DNA of 64,000 nt from Pseudarthrobacter sp. AL07 (GCF_029960665.1 NZ_JASBRB010000003.1:186001-250000), one strand, 5' to 3'; positions 7,750-17,915 are shown, numbered from the stretch's first letter. Numbers and translations: made by a program. The notes: generated by a model from the letters alone, not told the origin.

Positions 7750-9258
7750 TCAGCCGGCGGCGGGGACTTCCGCCTCAGCACCATCCCCGGGCTGGGGAAC
7801 GGGCTCGGGCTTCGCGAAAAACGCTACTGTCAGCGCGCCGACGAGAAGCACTGCCGCCGGCAACAGGACGGACTGGCCCATCGCCGTCGCGAACGGTGCG
7901 TGCAGCGCCTGCGGCAGGGCCGCGCCAAAGCCTTCAGTGGACGCCGTCTGTCCGGGCGGCAGAGGCGGGAATTCGGCCACAATCCGGGTCTGAATCAGTG
8001 CGGCCATGGCGGCTGCCCCTAGCACTGAACCGATCTGCCGGCTGGTATTGAAAACACCCGAACCGGCACCCGCCTGGCGCGGCGCCAGATTTCGTGTGGT
8101 GGCATTGGCGATCGGCCCGAAGATGCAGCCCATGCCCAGGCCCTGTACCGCACTCGGCAGGAGGAACATCCAGACAGGAGTATCGGGCGTCATAAGCACC
8201 GACGTCCAGGAGATGGCCAAGGTGAAAAGCAGCATCCCGGTGACTGCAAACCAGCGCGGATTGACGCGGTCAATCAGCTTGCCCACTATGGGCGACAACG
8301 CACCGGTGAGGACGGCCATCGGAATCAGCAACAGGGCAGACTGCGTGGGAGTCAGACCCAATGCGACCTGGTAAAAAATCATGGAAGCCAAAGGGTAGGC
8401 CGTAATGGAAAATCCCACCACGGCTATTCCCGCGTTTCCCAGCGCGAAGTTCCGGTCCTGGAACAGGCCCAGCGGCAGCAAGGGTTCGCCGCCTCTCCGT
8501 TCAAGCCACCACTGCCAGCCGATGAAAATCGCCATTACAACAACGCCGGCGATGATCAGGCCCCATACCGTGAACGGGCCGCCATCAATGGTCCCCCACT
8601 TGTACGTCTGTCCTTCCTGTATCCCGAAAACGATCAGGAACATGGCAACGGCGCTCAGGAGCACCCCCACCACATCGAAGGAGTGGCTGTGCGTTTTCAG
8701 TTCCGGGACGTTGCGCATCACCAGCAGGAACGCCACGATGCCGATGGGCACATTGATGAAGAAAATCCACTCCCAGCCAAGGGAATCAACCAGGACTCCG
8801 CCGAGGATGGGCCCCACCAGGATGGCCATGCCCGCCGTGGCACCCCACAGCCCCATGGCCGCGCCACGGCGGTCCGGCGGGAAGATGCGGGTAATCACCG
8901 CCATGGTCTGGGGCGTCATCAGGGCACCGCCCACTCCTTGCACGGTCCGGGCCAGGATGAGGATCGCGATGTCGCCGGACAGCCCACACCACAGGGACGC
9001 GAGTGTAAATACCGCCAGACCCGCAATGTAGACCTTTTTCGGTCCGAAACGGTCCCCCAGACGCCCGGCAATCAACAGGAGCACGGCATAGGACAGCAGG
9101 TACGCGCTGGTAACCCAGACGACGGCCGTGATATCGGCGTCGAGCGCCCTTCCGATACTGGGGTTAGCCACGAACACGATGGTGGTGTCGATCAGGATCA
9201 TAAAGAACCCCACCACCAGCGACCACAAAGCCAACCAAGGCCTGGCTACAGTTTCCAT
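7750..9258 (-). CDS. DHA2-type (EmrB/QacA) MFS drug exporter
   Basis: 502 residues with 14 predicted membrane helices. The N-terminal 'VGFFMILIDTTIVFVANPSIG' holds the DHA2 motif with the intramembrane Asp. Motif A is 'GRLGDRFGPKKVYIAG' and motif C is 'GPILGGVLVDSLGWEWIFFINVPIG'. Proton-driven multidrug efflux is the family role; the substrate cannot be told. The ATG has a good ribosome site (AAAGGA). No regulator gene adjoins it. The C-terminus is convergent with the acetyltransferase. Confidence 0.9.
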   Translation of the reverse strand: METVARPWLALWSLVVGFFMILIDTTIVFVANPSIGRALDADITAVVWVTSAYLLSYAVLLLIAGRLGDRFGPKKVYIAGLAVFTLASLWCGLSGDIAILILARTVQGVGGALMTPQTMAVITRIFPPDRRGAAMGLWGATAGMAILVGPILGGVLVDSLGWEWIFFINVPIGIVAFLLVMRNVPELKTHSHSFDVVGVLLSAVAMFLIVFGIQEGQTYKWGTIDGGPFTVWGLIIAGVVVMAIFIGWQWWLERRGGEPLLPLGLFQDRNFALGNAGIAVVGFSITAYPLASMIFYQVALGLTPTQSALLLIPMAVLTGALSPIVGKLIDRVNPRWFAVTGMLLFTLAISWTSVLMTPDTPVWMFLLPSAVQGLGMGCIFGPIANATTRNLAPRQAGAGSGVFNTSRQIGSVLGAAAMAALIQTRIVAEFPPLPPGQTASTEGFGAALPQALHAPFATAMGQSVLLPAAVLLVGALTVAFFAKPEPVPQPGDGAEAEVPAAG

Positions 9259-9294
9259 GCGGTTCCTTTGACTACGTCGGCTGCCGCTCGTGAC

Positions 9295-9744
9295 TCACTG
9301 CGGAACGCTGCCCAGCAGATCGAGGATGTCCGCGCGGGCGAACATCTGCGCCGCAGCCCGGGCGGAGGGGCTGCCGGCGTCGGGATCTGCACCGGCGTCC
9401 AGCAACACCCGGGACACCTCCGTGTACCCCTTGAATGCTGCACCGGCCAGGGGGGTCTGGCCGCGGTCGTTGGCCGTATTGGCCTCACCGCCGTGCTCAA
9501 GGATCAGCTGCACCGTTTCCGCGTGGCCGTGGTAGGCAGCCAGCATCAGCAGGGAATCGCCGGCCGCATTGGTCATTGTGGCCGGGGCGCCGGCGTCCAA
9601 ATAGCCGCGCAGGAGTCCGGCGTCCCCCTCCCGGGCAGCCTGGAAGAGCCGGTGCGCCAACGCCACGGCCTCGTCGTCCGGCGTTGAGGCATCGGCGCTG
9701 GCATCGCCGGGTGAAGCGTCGTCGGATGCGGTGTTCTCGGTCAT
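9295..9744 (-). CDS. Ankyrin-repeat protein
   Basis: 149 residues. After an acidic/Ser-rich N-terminus (~25 residues) come about three ankyrin repeats, for example 'GDAGLLRGYLDAGAPATMTNAAGDSLLMLAAYHGHAETVQLILEHG' (shown here in pieces across residues ~38-85) and 'GQTPLAGAAFKGYTEVSRVLLD'. No signal peptide or membrane helix is seen. The start overlaps the stop of ygfZ by one base, so it is co-expressed with that gene. Ankyrin repeats mediate protein binding; the partner is unknown. Confidence 0.85.
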   Translation of the reverse strand: MTENTASDDASPGDASADASTPDDEAVALAHRLFQAAREGDAGLLRGYLDAGAPATMTNAAGDSLLMLAAYHGHAETVQLILEHGGEANTANDRGQTPLAGAAFKGYTEVSRVLLDAGADPDAGSPSARAAAQMFARADILDLLGSVPQ

Positions 9745-10826
9745 CAGCGGGTCCCCCTCAGGAATCCAGTCTGGCGCCCCACTACCTGGCCGGCGTCGGG
9801 AGCAACAATTACTTCCTGGGCAGCGATGTACGGCTCCTCGCCGTCCAGCACGGTCAGCATTTCATCCGGTGCGACGGACCGCTTGATGACGGCCAACGCC
9901 ACCGGGCCCATTTCATAGTGCTGGGCAACGGACGTCACTGTCCCGACCTTCCGCTCGCCGAGCATCACCGGGCTGCCGGGAGCTGGCATGGTGTGCTGCG
10001 ACCCGTCCAGCTGCAGGAACACCAGGCGCCGCGGCGGATGGCCCAGGTTGTGCACGCGGGCGACGGTCTCCTGGCCCTTGTAGCAGCCCTTGGACAGGTG
10101 CACGGCGGTACGGAGCAGGTCCAGTTCGTGCGGAATGGTTTTGTCGTCGGTTTCCGCGCCCAGCCTGGGGCGCCACGCAGCGATGCGGAGGGCTTCGGCC
10201 GCCATGACCCCGGCGAGCGGGCGGTCCGCCAAGGTTTCCTCGAGTTCAGCAGCCGGCACCAGGTACTCGATCCATGGCCGCTCCAGCCCCGGGTGTCCTT
10301 CTTCCGGGACCACGGCGTAGGAGTAGCCGCCGGCGCCAACGTGCGGCCACGGATCCTGCCACGCCAGCAGTCCGGACCATTCCACCACAGTCTTAGTGGA
10401 CCCGAGAACTGCCCAGTCGGCGGAGACGTCGGTGATCTCGACGCGCAGCATGAACTTCATTTTGTTCAGCCACTCAGCCAGCGGTGCAGCCTCGGCGGCC
10501 TCAACAATCAGCCAGGTGGTCCCGCCGTCGTCCACTACCCGGGCGTCAAACTCGATCCGGCCCTGGACACTCAGGAACAGCAGCTCGCTTGACTCCCCAG
10601 GCTGCAGGCCGGTGACCTGCTGGGAAGACAGGGTGTTCAGCCAGGTCAGCCGGTCCGGACCGCTGACGGTCACCACGCCGCGGTGGGAGAGGTCGACGAC
10701 GGCGGTACCGGCTGCGAGGGCGCGCTGCTCACGCAGCGGCTCACCATAGTGGGATGCGACGCCGGCGTCCGCGCCGGTGGCCTCGACGGCGCCGGGGCGC
10801 GACAGTAGGGGGCTGGGAGTAGTCAT
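9744..10826 (-). CDS. ygfZ: YgfZ/GcvT-like folate-binding protein
   Basis: 360 residues with the diagnostic YgfZ motif 'KGCYKGQETVAR' near residue 235. The family has a GcvT-like fold, binds tetrahydrofolate and supports assembly or repair of certain Fe-S proteins (the conserved Cys lies in this motif). The N-terminal 'VVDLSHRGVVTVSGPDRLTWLNTL' is also typical. The downstream ankyrin gene overlaps it by one base. The ATG at 10826 lacks an obvious strong ribosome site. Confidence 0.9.
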   Translation of the reverse strand: MTTPSPLLSRPGAVEATGADAGVASHYGEPLREQRALAAGTAVVDLSHRGVVTVSGPDRLTWLNTLSSQQVTGLQPGESSELLFLSVQGRIEFDARVVDDGGTTWLIVEAAEAAPLAEWLNKMKFMLRVEITDVSADWAVLGSTKTVVEWSGLLAWQDPWPHVGAGGYSYAVVPEEGHPGLERPWIEYLVPAAELEETLADRPLAGVMAAEALRIAAWRPRLGAETDDKTIPHELDLLRTAVHLSKGCYKGQETVARVHNLGHPPRRLVFLQLDGSQHTMPAPGSPVMLGERKVGTVTSVAQHYEMGPVALAVIKRSVAPDEMLTVLDGEEPYIAAQEVIVAPDAGQVVGRQTGFLRGTR

Positions 10827-10901
10827 ACTGGGGGAACGTCCTTAGGAGAGTAGGTATTCCGGTCAAGGGCAGCGGATCCCGCTCCCCGCCCGGGGGCGGC
10901 G

Positions 10902-11624
10902 TCAGCGGTATTCGGGGTTCTCGAAGTCGAAGCGGGTTCCGGCTTTCCATTCTTCAGGGAGATTGCCGTACGCGGGAATCCCACCAGCGTCCTTGAGCAT
11001 CCGGGCGAAATGCAGCAGGTTCCAGGTCATAAAGGTGGTGTTGCGGTTGGTGAAGTCGGATTCGGGGCCGCCGGAGCCTTCATCCAGGTAGCTCGGGCCC
11101 GGACCCACCGGGCCGATCCAGCCGGCGTCGGCCTGCGGGGGTATGGTGAAGCCGACATGCTGCAGGCTGTACAGCACGTTCATGGAACAGTGCTTGATGC
11201 CATCCTCGTTGCCGGTGATCAGGCAGCCGCCCACCTTGGGGTAGAACGCCCACTGTCCCTTGCTGTTGAGCTGCCCGGAGTGGGCGTACAGCCGTTCGAT
11301 GAGCATCTTTGTCTGTGAGGAGTTATCGCCGAGCCAGATGGGACCGGCAACCACCACAATGTCGGCTTCTTCAACAGCCGGGTAAAGTTCCGGCCACTCA
11401 TCGGACGGCCAGCCGTGCTCGGTCATGTCGGGGTAGACACCGCTGGCGATGTCGTGATCGACGGTCCTGATCACGCGGGTGCTGACGCCCTGCTTCTCCA
11501 TGATGAGGCGGCTGACGTTGATCAGGCCCTCGGTGTTGCTGGTCTCCGGCGACCGCTTAAGGGTCCCGTTAAAGTACACAGCCTTCAGGTCGCTGTAATC
11601 GGTGGAGTTCTTCGGTGTAGCCAT
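10902..11624 (-). CDS. NADPH-dependent FMN reductase / flavodoxin-fold protein
   Basis: 240 residues from ATG 11624, chosen because AAGGGAG lies a correct distance upstream; an ATG six codons further up would leave that site inside the gene. The flavodoxin fold is shown by 'KAVYFNGTLKRSPETSNTEGL' (phosphate-binding loop, residues ~16-36), 'ADIVVVAGPIWLGDNSSQTKMLIER' and 'GGCLITGNEDGIKHCSMNVLYSLQHVG'. Probably uses FMN to reduce a quinone or other substrate; the true substrate is unknown. It stands alone between ygfZ and the nitrobindin-like gene. Confidence 0.82.
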   Translation of the reverse strand: MATPKNSTDYSDLKAVYFNGTLKRSPETSNTEGLINVSRLIMEKQGVSTRVIRTVDHDIASGVYPDMTEHGWPSDEWPELYPAVEEADIVVVAGPIWLGDNSSQTKMLIERLYAHSGQLNSKGQWAFYPKVGGCLITGNEDGIKHCSMNVLYSLQHVGFTIPPQADAGWIGPVGPGPSYLDEGSGGPESDFTNRNTTFMTWNLLHFARMLKDAGGIPAYGNLPEEWKAGTRFDFENPEYR

Positions 11625-11698
11625 GACGCTCCCTTGATTCACTCGCCGGTGTTGCCCAGGAAGCCAAGTCTACTGAGAATCGGTGACGCGGCTGGGTG

Positions 11699-12313
11699 TC
11701 AGGAAACCTTTTCGAGGAAAGCCGAGGCGTGCGCCTCGAGACCTTTGCCGGGCTGTGATGTTCCGCCGGGGGCCACGTCCCAGCGCCAGAGCAAATTGCC
11801 GTCCACGAGGCCGAAGATCCGGGTGGCCGCGCTGTAGTCCTTGGAATGGCTGCCGCGCATCACCATGTCGGTGCTGAGCTGGATCTGCGGGCCTTTGATC
11901 TGCCCGTAGTAGAGCTCAGAGATCCCGCCGGGATGTGAGATGGACACCGAGATATCGAACCCGCCGTCTTTATTGCGCAGCGCTTCGACTTCATCGGCGC
12001 TCTTGAGTGCGGGAACAATATCGGCCGGAATCAGGCCCGGTCCGCCGTCGGCATCAAGCTGTTTGCGCTCCAGCGCCCAAAAGCCGGTCTCAACCGTCAG
12101 CGGCCGCAGGCGTGTGCCGTCGTCGTCAGTTAACCAGCTCTCCGCGCGGTACTGCAGATACGGCAGACCGTTATGCGTGAAGGACACATGCTGGAGGAAG
12201 TGCTCCGAGTCCTCGTCCCCGCTCCCGAGCCGGCCGCTGCCCTCCCACTCACCAATGAGCCAGGAAAGCGGAACAAGTTCCGGTGTCAGGTCTGTAGGAA
12301 TTTCTATCGGCAC
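11699..12313 (-). CDS. FABP-like / nitrobindin-type beta-barrel protein
   Basis: 204 residues. The N-terminus 'LVPLSWLIGEWEGSGRLG' with the W-x-G-x-W-x-G core and the beta-rich body ending 'VDGNLLWRWDV' match the actinobacterial UPF0678/nitrobindin group of heme-binding ten-strand barrels (the eukaryotic relative is the THAP4 domain). Family members bind heme and react with nitric oxide or peroxynitrite. The proximal His candidate lies in 'ISVSISHPGG' or 'MRGSHSKDYS'; I cannot tell which. Confidence 0.82.
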   Translation of the reverse strand: MPIEIPTDLTPELVPLSWLIGEWEGSGRLGSGDEDSEHFLQHVSFTHNGLPYLQYRAESWLTDDDGTRLRPLTVETGFWALERKQLDADGGPGLIPADIVPALKSADEVEALRNKDGGFDISVSISHPGGISELYYGQIKGPQIQLSTDMVMRGSHSKDYSAATRIFGLVDGNLLWRWDVAPGGTSQPGKGLEAHASAFLEKVS

Positions 12314-12351
12314 GCAATTACCTCAGGAAAATGCTAGTTCGTTGAACAGGT

Positions 12352-12465
12352 TTACTTCTGGCCTTTAAAGAGGCGGTAAACCACAAAGCCGGCGAACCAG
12401 GCCATGGACAGGCTGGCGATGCCGAGCAGGACGAGGAAGAAGATTTCAAATGCAAGTACGGACAT
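12352..12465 (-). CDS. 37-residue single-helix membrane protein
   Basis: Small ORF ATG 12465 to TAA 12352-12354. It encodes MSVLAFEIFFLVLLGIAS at the N-terminus, continuing as one long hydrophobic helix (to about residue 30) and a basic end (YRLFKGQK). AGGATG lies six bases before the ATG. The ORF fills the gap between two same-strand genes. A positive-inside single-pass peptide of this type is credible, but I recognise no family and conservation was not tested. Confidence 0.6.
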   Translation of the reverse strand: MSVLAFEIFFLVLLGIASLSMAWFAGFVVYRLFKGQK

Positions 12466-12482
12466 GATGCCATCCTAACCGG

Positions 12483-13307
12483 TTAGTAGATGAGGAGTTT
12501 GTCTATGAAGTAAGCCAGGGAGCCCACGGCCGAAACCGGTGCAAGCCCCATGCTAACCGCAGCCAAAAGATTCAGCGGACCGCCGCGGAGTGTTACCAGG
12601 CGCCGGAAGCTGACCAGCACGGCGCCCACCACAACGCCGAAGATCGCCGCGGGCACAACTGTAATGTCGGAGAAGACCAGGCCGGCAAGTGGCCCGGCAA
12701 GTCCTGCCATCACGATGCCGAGCGGGGCCACGATGCTGTCCGGCCATCGGATCAGGCCGGCCAGCAGTGCCACGGCGGCGCTAATGGCAGCGACCAGGAG
12801 CATCTCCCGCACGCCGTTGAAGCGCGCGCCGGCAATCCAGCCGGCACCCAGGCATGAGAGGAGCACACCGGCGCAGCAGCCAAGGGTGGATTCAAGCCGT
12901 TGGGCCTGGCCGGTGCCTCGGATGAGCTGCACGATGAACACAGCCATCATGCCCAGCGCCATGAATGCAGGCGTCCAGTCCAGGAAGCCCGGCGCGGGGA
13001 CGAAACCGGCAGCGAGCGCAGACCCGACGCCGGCCAGCGCAATGACCGCTGCCAGGGTCTTCTTCGCGGGGATGCGGAGGAAGTGAGGCCAGCCGATGCC
13101 GACCGCCATGGCGATCACCACGGCGACGCCGACAAGTGCCTCGCGGGAGACGTACACGCCGGCGATGATGGCCACCAGACCCGCCACTCCGACAACACCG
13201 ATGACCCACGAGCCCAGTGATTTTGCCGGGGCCTGCACCTCGGCGGTCACAGGGGACCCGGCCGGCCGGATCGCGGCGGCTTCGACTCTGCACTCAATTC
13301 GTGGCAT
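12483..13307 (-). CDS. Polytopic membrane protein of unknown function
   Basis: 274 residues with about eight hydrophobic helices, beginning after residue ~30 (SWVIGVVGVAGLVAIIAGVY) and ending with 'MGLAPVSAVGSLAYFIDKLLIY'. The N-terminal ~28 residues are cytoplasmic and alanine-rich. I see no transporter signature or catalytic motif and do not recognise the family. It lies upstream of the 37-residue peptide on the same strand with a 17-base gap, so both may be on one transcript. Confidence 0.7.
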   Translation of the reverse strand: MPRIECRVEAAAIRPAGSPVTAEVQAPAKSLGSWVIGVVGVAGLVAIIAGVYVSREALVGVAVVIAMAVGIGWPHFLRIPAKKTLAAVIALAGVGSALAAGFVPAPGFLDWTPAFMALGMMAVFIVQLIRGTGQAQRLESTLGCCAGVLLSCLGAGWIAGARFNGVREMLLVAAISAAVALLAGLIRWPDSIVAPLGIVMAGLAGPLAGLVFSDITVVPAAIFGVVVGAVLVSFRRLVTLRGGPLNLLAAVSMGLAPVSAVGSLAYFIDKLLIY

Positions 13308-13600
13308 CCCATTCTGGCTGTGGACCCGGCGGCTCTGCCTACCGCGTCAGGGCGTTCTGCCCCACGGCTCAATCCTGCCTTATATGACCCGGATATGTCG
13401 CAAAGCGGAAGTTTGCCGGGCCGGAATCCGTGCCGCCGCGCGGGCTGGTGGGTATACTCAAGGTTCAGCTACGCTTCCTGCAACGGATGCCTGCCGGATA
13501 GATCCTTAAGTCGGCGAATTTCGCTGCAGTACAGATAGTACCGGCCGGTGAAAACCCGGTTCAGTCGCCCGAAGATGCGCGGACGCCCCTTGGAGGAACA
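13308..13600. promoter_or_regulatory. 293-base divergent intergenic region upstream of glnR
   Basis: No gene is seen here. TATACT at 13453-13458 (+ strand) is a good -10 match, about 140 bases before the glnR start, without a convincing -35. If used, glnR has a long leader. GGAGG at 13590-13594 is the glnR ribosome site. I found no recognisable riboswitch fold. Confidence 0.35.
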
Positions 13601-14299
13601 ATGTCGCACATCCTGCTATTGACGAACAGCACCGGTTCATCGGTAAATATCCTGCCTGCCCTGGAATTGCTGAATCACCGTGTGCACATCCTCGCCGCGG
13701 AACCCACAGCCCTGCTGGAGACAGATCCCTGCGACGTCGTGCTCCTGGACGCCCGCAAGGACCTGGTGGGCGCCCGCTCCCTCACCCAGTTGCTGAAAGC
13801 CACCGGCCTGAGCGCACCCTTGGTCCTGATCCTGACCGAAGGCGGCATGGCCGCTGTTTCGTCGGCTTGGGCAGTAGATGACATCGTGCTCGATTCAGCC
13901 GGTCCCGCCGAAGTGGAAGCCCGCATCAGGCTCTCCATAGCGCGGGCTGTGCCGGACAAGGATGACGCCCCCACGGAGATCCGCGCGGCGGGTGTGGTCA
14001 TCGACGAAGCGAGCTATACGGCGCGCGTCAACGGAGCGCCCCTAAACCTGACGTTCAAGGAATTCGAACTCCTCAAATACCTCGCCCAGCACCCCGGCCG
14101 CGTCTTCACCCGCCAGCAGCTGCTCACCGAGGTGTGGGGCTATGACTACTACGGCGGCACGCGCACCGTTGATGTCCACGTGCGGCGGCTGCGCGCCAAA
14201 CTCGGCGCCGACCACGAAAACCTGATCAGCACGGTCCGGAACGTCGGCTACCGCCTGACCCTGGTGCGGCAGCAGGAAGACGAACTGACAGAAGCCTGA
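13601..14299 (+). CDS. glnR: GlnR-like OmpR-family transcriptional regulator
   Basis: 232 residues: an atypical receiver (~1-115, with '[20 protein letters not shown]' and '[13 protein letters not shown]') and a winged-helix DNA-binding domain (ending '[20 protein letters not shown]' and '[11 protein letters not shown]'). It follows the actinobacterial GlnR proteins closely from the first residues ([10 protein letters not shown]). GlnR acts without a partner kinase and controls nitrogen-assimilation genes, and no kinase adjoins it here. The following gene is mshD, the same pair as in mycobacteria as I recall it. A 15-bp hairpin terminator follows the stop. Confidence 0.82.
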   Translation: MSHILLLTNSTGSSVNILPALELLNHRVHILAAEPTALLETDPCDVVLLDARKDLVGARSLTQLLKATGLSAPLVLILTEGGMAAVSSAWAVDDIVLDSAGPAEVEARIRLSIARAVPDKDDAPTEIRAAGVVIDEASYTARVNGAPLNLTFKEFELLKYLAQHPGRVFTRQQLLTEVWGYDYYGGTRTVDVHVRRLRAKLGADHENLISTVRNVGYRLTLVRQQEDELTEA

Positions 14300-14323
14300 C
14301 ACCGTTCAAACAGCACCTTCAGG

Positions 14324-14362
14324 CAGGAACAGCCCCGGACGAGTGGCCCGGGGCTGTTCCTG
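14324..14362 (+). terminator. Hairpin terminator after glnR
   Basis: CAGGAACAGCCCCGG at 14324-14338 pairs perfectly with 14348-14362 across a 9-base loop, followed by TATTTGTG. It lies 25 bases after the glnR stop. Confidence 0.75.
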
Positions 14363-14535
14363 TATTTGTGAAGCTTTGCTGGTGGAGGACATACGGGTCG
14401 AACGTATCGAGGCCACCCCACTGGTGGATCCCCCTCGTTCCCGCCGTAACCGGCGGGTGAGATAACGACTATACGTGCCTGCCCCGGGGCCATCAAATCG
14501 GGGCGCCTTCCGGCCGGGGCGTATAGCCTAGCCTC

Positions 14536-15507
14536 ATGAGTCCTGCGCACCCGGAAAAATGGCCCGTCTTTGTTGTCCACGGCGGCGTGGAGGAACAACT
14601 GCTGAAGGACTGCGTGACGCTCCTGGCAGCTGCCGAGGAGTCTGACGGCAACCCCTCACTGTCTGAACAAACGGTGGTGACGCTCCGCGCCGGGGACTCG
14701 GCGGAGCATTCCCTCCTGACCCTTGCGCTCTACGCACCGGACGAAGATTCCGATCCTTCCTCCGGTCAGGACCTGGCCGGGTTTGCGGTCGTTGTCGCGG
14801 AAGCGGACGACGGCGGCGTGCTGGAAATCGCCGTCCATCCGAGCTACCGCAACCAGGGCGTGGCAGACCGCCTTGTGGGCGCACTGAAGTCAGAGCGCGG
14901 CCTGGACGGCCTGAAGGCTTGGTCCCATGGCAACCACGAGGCGGCAGCGGACCTCGCCGCCCGCTACGGCTACGGTCCGGTCCGCGAGCTCTGGAAGATG
15001 AGGCTGACTACCGCCACTGCGGAACTGCCCGACGTCGGTCTCCCGGACGGCGTCACGCTCCGCGCCTTTGTGCCGGGCAAGGACGAGGACGGTTGGCTGG
15101 CTGCGAACCGCGCCGCCTTTGCCCACCACCCCGAGCAGGGCTCTATGTCCCGCGCGGACCTGGATGCCCGGCTGGCCGAGGACTGGTTTGATCCCGCCGG
15201 CTTCCTGCTGGCGGTGGACGCCGAGGACCGGCTGTTGGGATTCCACTGGACCAAGGTGCATCCGCACCACGGCGCCCATCCGGCGATCGGCGAGGTCTAT
15301 GCGGTGGGCGTGACACCTGCCGCGCAGGGTATGGGCCTGGGCAAGGCACTCACCGTGGCAGGCATCAGGCATCTTCAGGGCCTGGGGCTTCACGCCGTGA
15401 TGCTTTATACGGATGCCGACAACGCTGCGGCCGTGTCCCTCTACCGGGGCTTGGGCTTCACACGCTGGGACATGGACGTGATGTACGGCCCGCTGTCCGC
15501 CGTTTAG
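14536..15507 (+). CDS. mshD: Mycothiol synthase (acetyl-CoA:Cys-GlcN-Ins acetyltransferase)
   Basis: Last step of mycothiol synthesis: acetylates Cys-GlcN-inositol. 323 residues built of two GNAT domains. The N-terminal one has 'IAVHPSYRNQGVADRLVGAL'. The C-terminal one, which is catalytic in known MshD, has 'YAVGVTPAAQGMGLGKALTVAGI' and ends 'YTDADNAAAVSLYRGLGFTR'. TAGCCT at 14524-14529 is six bases before the ATG, so a leaderless mRNA is likely. Mycothiol is the thiol expected to serve the ArsC1-type reductase encoded at 26.5 kb. Confidence 0.92.
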   Translation: MSPAHPEKWPVFVVHGGVEEQLLKDCVTLLAAAEESDGNPSLSEQTVVTLRAGDSAEHSLLTLALYAPDEDSDPSSGQDLAGFAVVVAEADDGGVLEIAVHPSYRNQGVADRLVGALKSERGLDGLKAWSHGNHEAAADLAARYGYGPVRELWKMRLTTATAELPDVGLPDGVTLRAFVPGKDEDGWLAANRAAFAHHPEQGSMSRADLDARLAEDWFDPAGFLLAVDAEDRLLGFHWTKVHPHHGAHPAIGEVYAVGVTPAAQGMGLGKALTVAGIRHLQGLGLHAVMLYTDADNAAAVSLYRGLGFTRWDMDVMYGPLSAV

Positions 15508-15655
15508 AGGGGCCCGGGTGAGTTAGCCCACTCGTGTGACTAGCAGCTTCGGATAAGCCCAAATCCAAGGCTCGTGAATGCTGATTGATTGTAAGGTTGG
15601 TAGAGAACCGCGCCGGCCGAGGGCCAGCATCAAGCGCCAGGTAAGAGGAGAGACC

Positions 15656-17905
15656 ATGAAACCGGAACCCGCCGGAACAGTCACGTCCGAAGGCGCCTCG
15701 GTGCCGGTGCGCGCGCGCTTCGGCTCGTCTGAAGTCCCCGCCTCGCGTGCAACGCAGGACCGGATCGACATCCCCGAATTTGCGCCAAACCCTGTGCCTG
15801 AAGGGGACATCCGGCCGGACCGGTTCCTGGACCGCGAGCTCAGCTGGCTGGCATTCAACTCCCGCGTCCTGGAGCTCGCCGAAGATCCCGCGCTCCACCT
15901 CCTGGAACGTGTGGCTTTCCTGTCCATCTTCGCGTCCAACCTTGACGAGTTCTTTATGGTCCGCGTGGCAGGCCTGAAGCGGCGGATCGCCACCAACCTC
16001 GCGGTGCCCTCCCCTGCCGGACTTAGCCCGGTAGAGGTCCTGGAGAAGATCGGCGACGAAGCCCACCGCCTCCAGCAGCGCCATGCCCAGGTCTACGCCG
16101 AACAGATCCGCCCCGCCCTGGCCTACGAGCACATCCACCTGATGCACTGGGACGAACTGGACGACGCCGCCAAGCAGCAGCTCAGCGCGATGTTCGCCGA
16201 AAAGGTCTTCCCCATCCTGACGCCTCTGGCTGTGGACCCGGCGCACCCGTTCCCCTACATTTCGGGACTGTCCCTGAACCTGGCCGTGGTGGTTCGCAAC
16301 CCTGTGAGCGACAAGGAGCTCTTCGCCCGCCTCAAGGTTCCGGACCAGCTTCCCCGCCTGATCTCCATCGACGGTCCGCGGGCCGGAGCTGTCGCGGGAC
16401 GCGTGGCACGTTTTATCGCGCTTGAGGAAGTCATCGCCGTCCACCTGGACAAGCTCTTCGCCGGCATGGAAGTCCTGGAACACCACATCTTCCGCGTCAC
16501 CCGCAATGAAGACCTTGAGGTGGAAGAGGACGACGCCGAGAACCTCCTGCAGGCGCTGGAGAAGGAACTGCTGCGCCGCCGGTTCGGCCCTCCCGTACGT
16601 CTTGAGGTCACCCACGACATCAACCCGAACATCCGGGCCCTGCTCATCCGTGAGCTCGGCGTGGAAGAGTCCGAGGTGTACTCGCTGCCGGCTCCGTTGG
16701 ACCTCCGCGGGCTGTCCGTCATTGCCGGAATTGACCGTGCCGACCTTCATTACCCCAAGCAGCTGCCGCACACGTCCCGGTTCCTGAACGAGTCCGAGAC
16801 GTCCAAGGCCGCCAACGTTTTCTCGGCCATGCGCCGCCGCGACATCCTGCTCCACCACCCGTACGACTCCTTCTCCACCTCGGTGCAGGCGTTTCTGGAA
16901 CAGGCGGCCGCGGACCCCAAGGTCCAGGCCATCAAGCAGACCCTGTACCGGACTTCGGGCGACTCCCCCATCGTTGACGCCCTGATCGACGCAGCCGAGG
17001 CCGGCAAGCAGGTGCTGGCCCTCGTGGAGATCAAGGCCAGGTTCGATGAGCAGGCCAACATCTCCTGGGCCCGGAAGCTGGAACAGGCGGGCGTCCACGT
17101 GGTCTACGGCATCGTGGGCCTGAAAACCCACTGCAAGCTGTCGCTGGTGGTTCGCCAGGAAGTGGACGGGCTGCGCCGCTACTGCCACATCGGCACCGGC
17201 AACTACCACCCCCGCACGGCCCGCTACTACGAGGATCTTGGCCTGCTGACCGCCAATGACCAGGTGGGCGAGGACCTTTCCAAGCTGTTCAACCAGCTCT
17301 CCGGCTACGCGCCGAAGTCCACGTTCAAGCGGCTCCTGGTTGCTCCCCGCTCCGTCCGCTCGGGGCTGATTGACCGCATCGAAACCGAGATCCGCAACGC
17401 CCGCGCCGGGCTGGCCGCCAGGGTGCAGATCAAGGTCAACTCCATGGTGGACGAAGCCATCATCGATTCCCTGTACCGCGCCTCCCAGGCCGGTGTGATG
17501 GTGGACGTCATTGTGCGCGGCATTTGCTCGCTGCGTCCCGGCGTCCCGGGCCTCAGCGACAACATCACCGTGCGCTCGGTGCTGGGCCGCTTCCTGGAAC
17601 ACTCCCGGGTTTTCGCCTTCGCCAACGGCGGCGATCCCGTGGTGTACATCGGCTCGGCCGACATGATGCACCGAAACCTGGACCGCAGGGTCGAGGCCCT
17701 GGTCCAGCTGTCCAATCCTGACGACATCCGCTACGTCCTTGACCTGCTGCAGCGCTACATGGACCCGGAAACAGCCAGCTGGCACTTGGATAACGAGGGC
17801 TTGTGGAACCGTCACCACACTGCCGACGACGGCAGCCCCCTCGACGACATCCAGTCCTGGCTGCTGGCCTCGCGCACCCGCCAGCGCAGCCTGAGCCGGC
17901 GGTAG
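15656..17905 (+). CDS. ppk: Polyphosphate kinase 1
   Basis: Makes inorganic polyphosphate from ATP by way of a phosphohistidine. 749 residues from ATG 15656, chosen because AAGAGGAG lies just upstream; an in-frame ATG at 15578 adds 26 residues including that site. Domain order is typical: N domain '[21 protein letters not shown]', head domain with '[15 protein letters not shown]', then the two phospholipase-D-like catalytic domains with '[13 protein letters not shown]', the catalytic-His segment '[15 protein letters not shown]' and 'HIGTGNYHP', and a C-terminal '[16 protein letters not shown]'. The NUDIX gene follows after ten bases, as in other actinobacteria. Confidence 0.96.
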   Translation: MKPEPAGTVTSEGASVPVRARFGSSEVPASRATQDRIDIPEFAPNPVPEGDIRPDRFLDRELSWLAFNSRVLELAEDPALHLLERVAFLSIFASNLDEFFMVRVAGLKRRIATNLAVPSPAGLSPVEVLEKIGDEAHRLQQRHAQVYAEQIRPALAYEHIHLMHWDELDDAAKQQLSAMFAEKVFPILTPLAVDPAHPFPYISGLSLNLAVVVRNPVSDKELFARLKVPDQLPRLISIDGPRAGAVAGRVARFIALEEVIAVHLDKLFAGMEVLEHHIFRVTRNEDLEVEEDDAENLLQALEKELLRRRFGPPVRLEVTHDINPNIRALLIRELGVEESEVYSLPAPLDLRGLSVIAGIDRADLHYPKQLPHTSRFLNESETSKAANVFSAMRRRDILLHHPYDSFSTSVQAFLEQAAADPKVQAIKQTLYRTSGDSPIVDALIDAAEAGKQVLALVEIKARFDEQANISWARKLEQAGVHVVYGIVGLKTHCKLSLVVRQEVDGLRRYCHIGTGNYHPRTARYYEDLGLLTANDQVGEDLSKLFNQLSGYAPKSTFKRLLVAPRSVRSGLIDRIETEIRNARAGLAARVQIKVNSMVDEAIIDSLYRASQAGVMVDVIVRGICSLRPGVPGLSDNITVRSVLGRFLEHSRVFAFANGGDPVVYIGSADMMHRNLDRRVEALVQLSNPDDIRYVLDLLQRYMDPETASWHLDNEGLWNRHHTADDGSPLDDIQSWLLASRTRQRSLSRR

Positions 17906-17915
17906 GGCTACGGCG

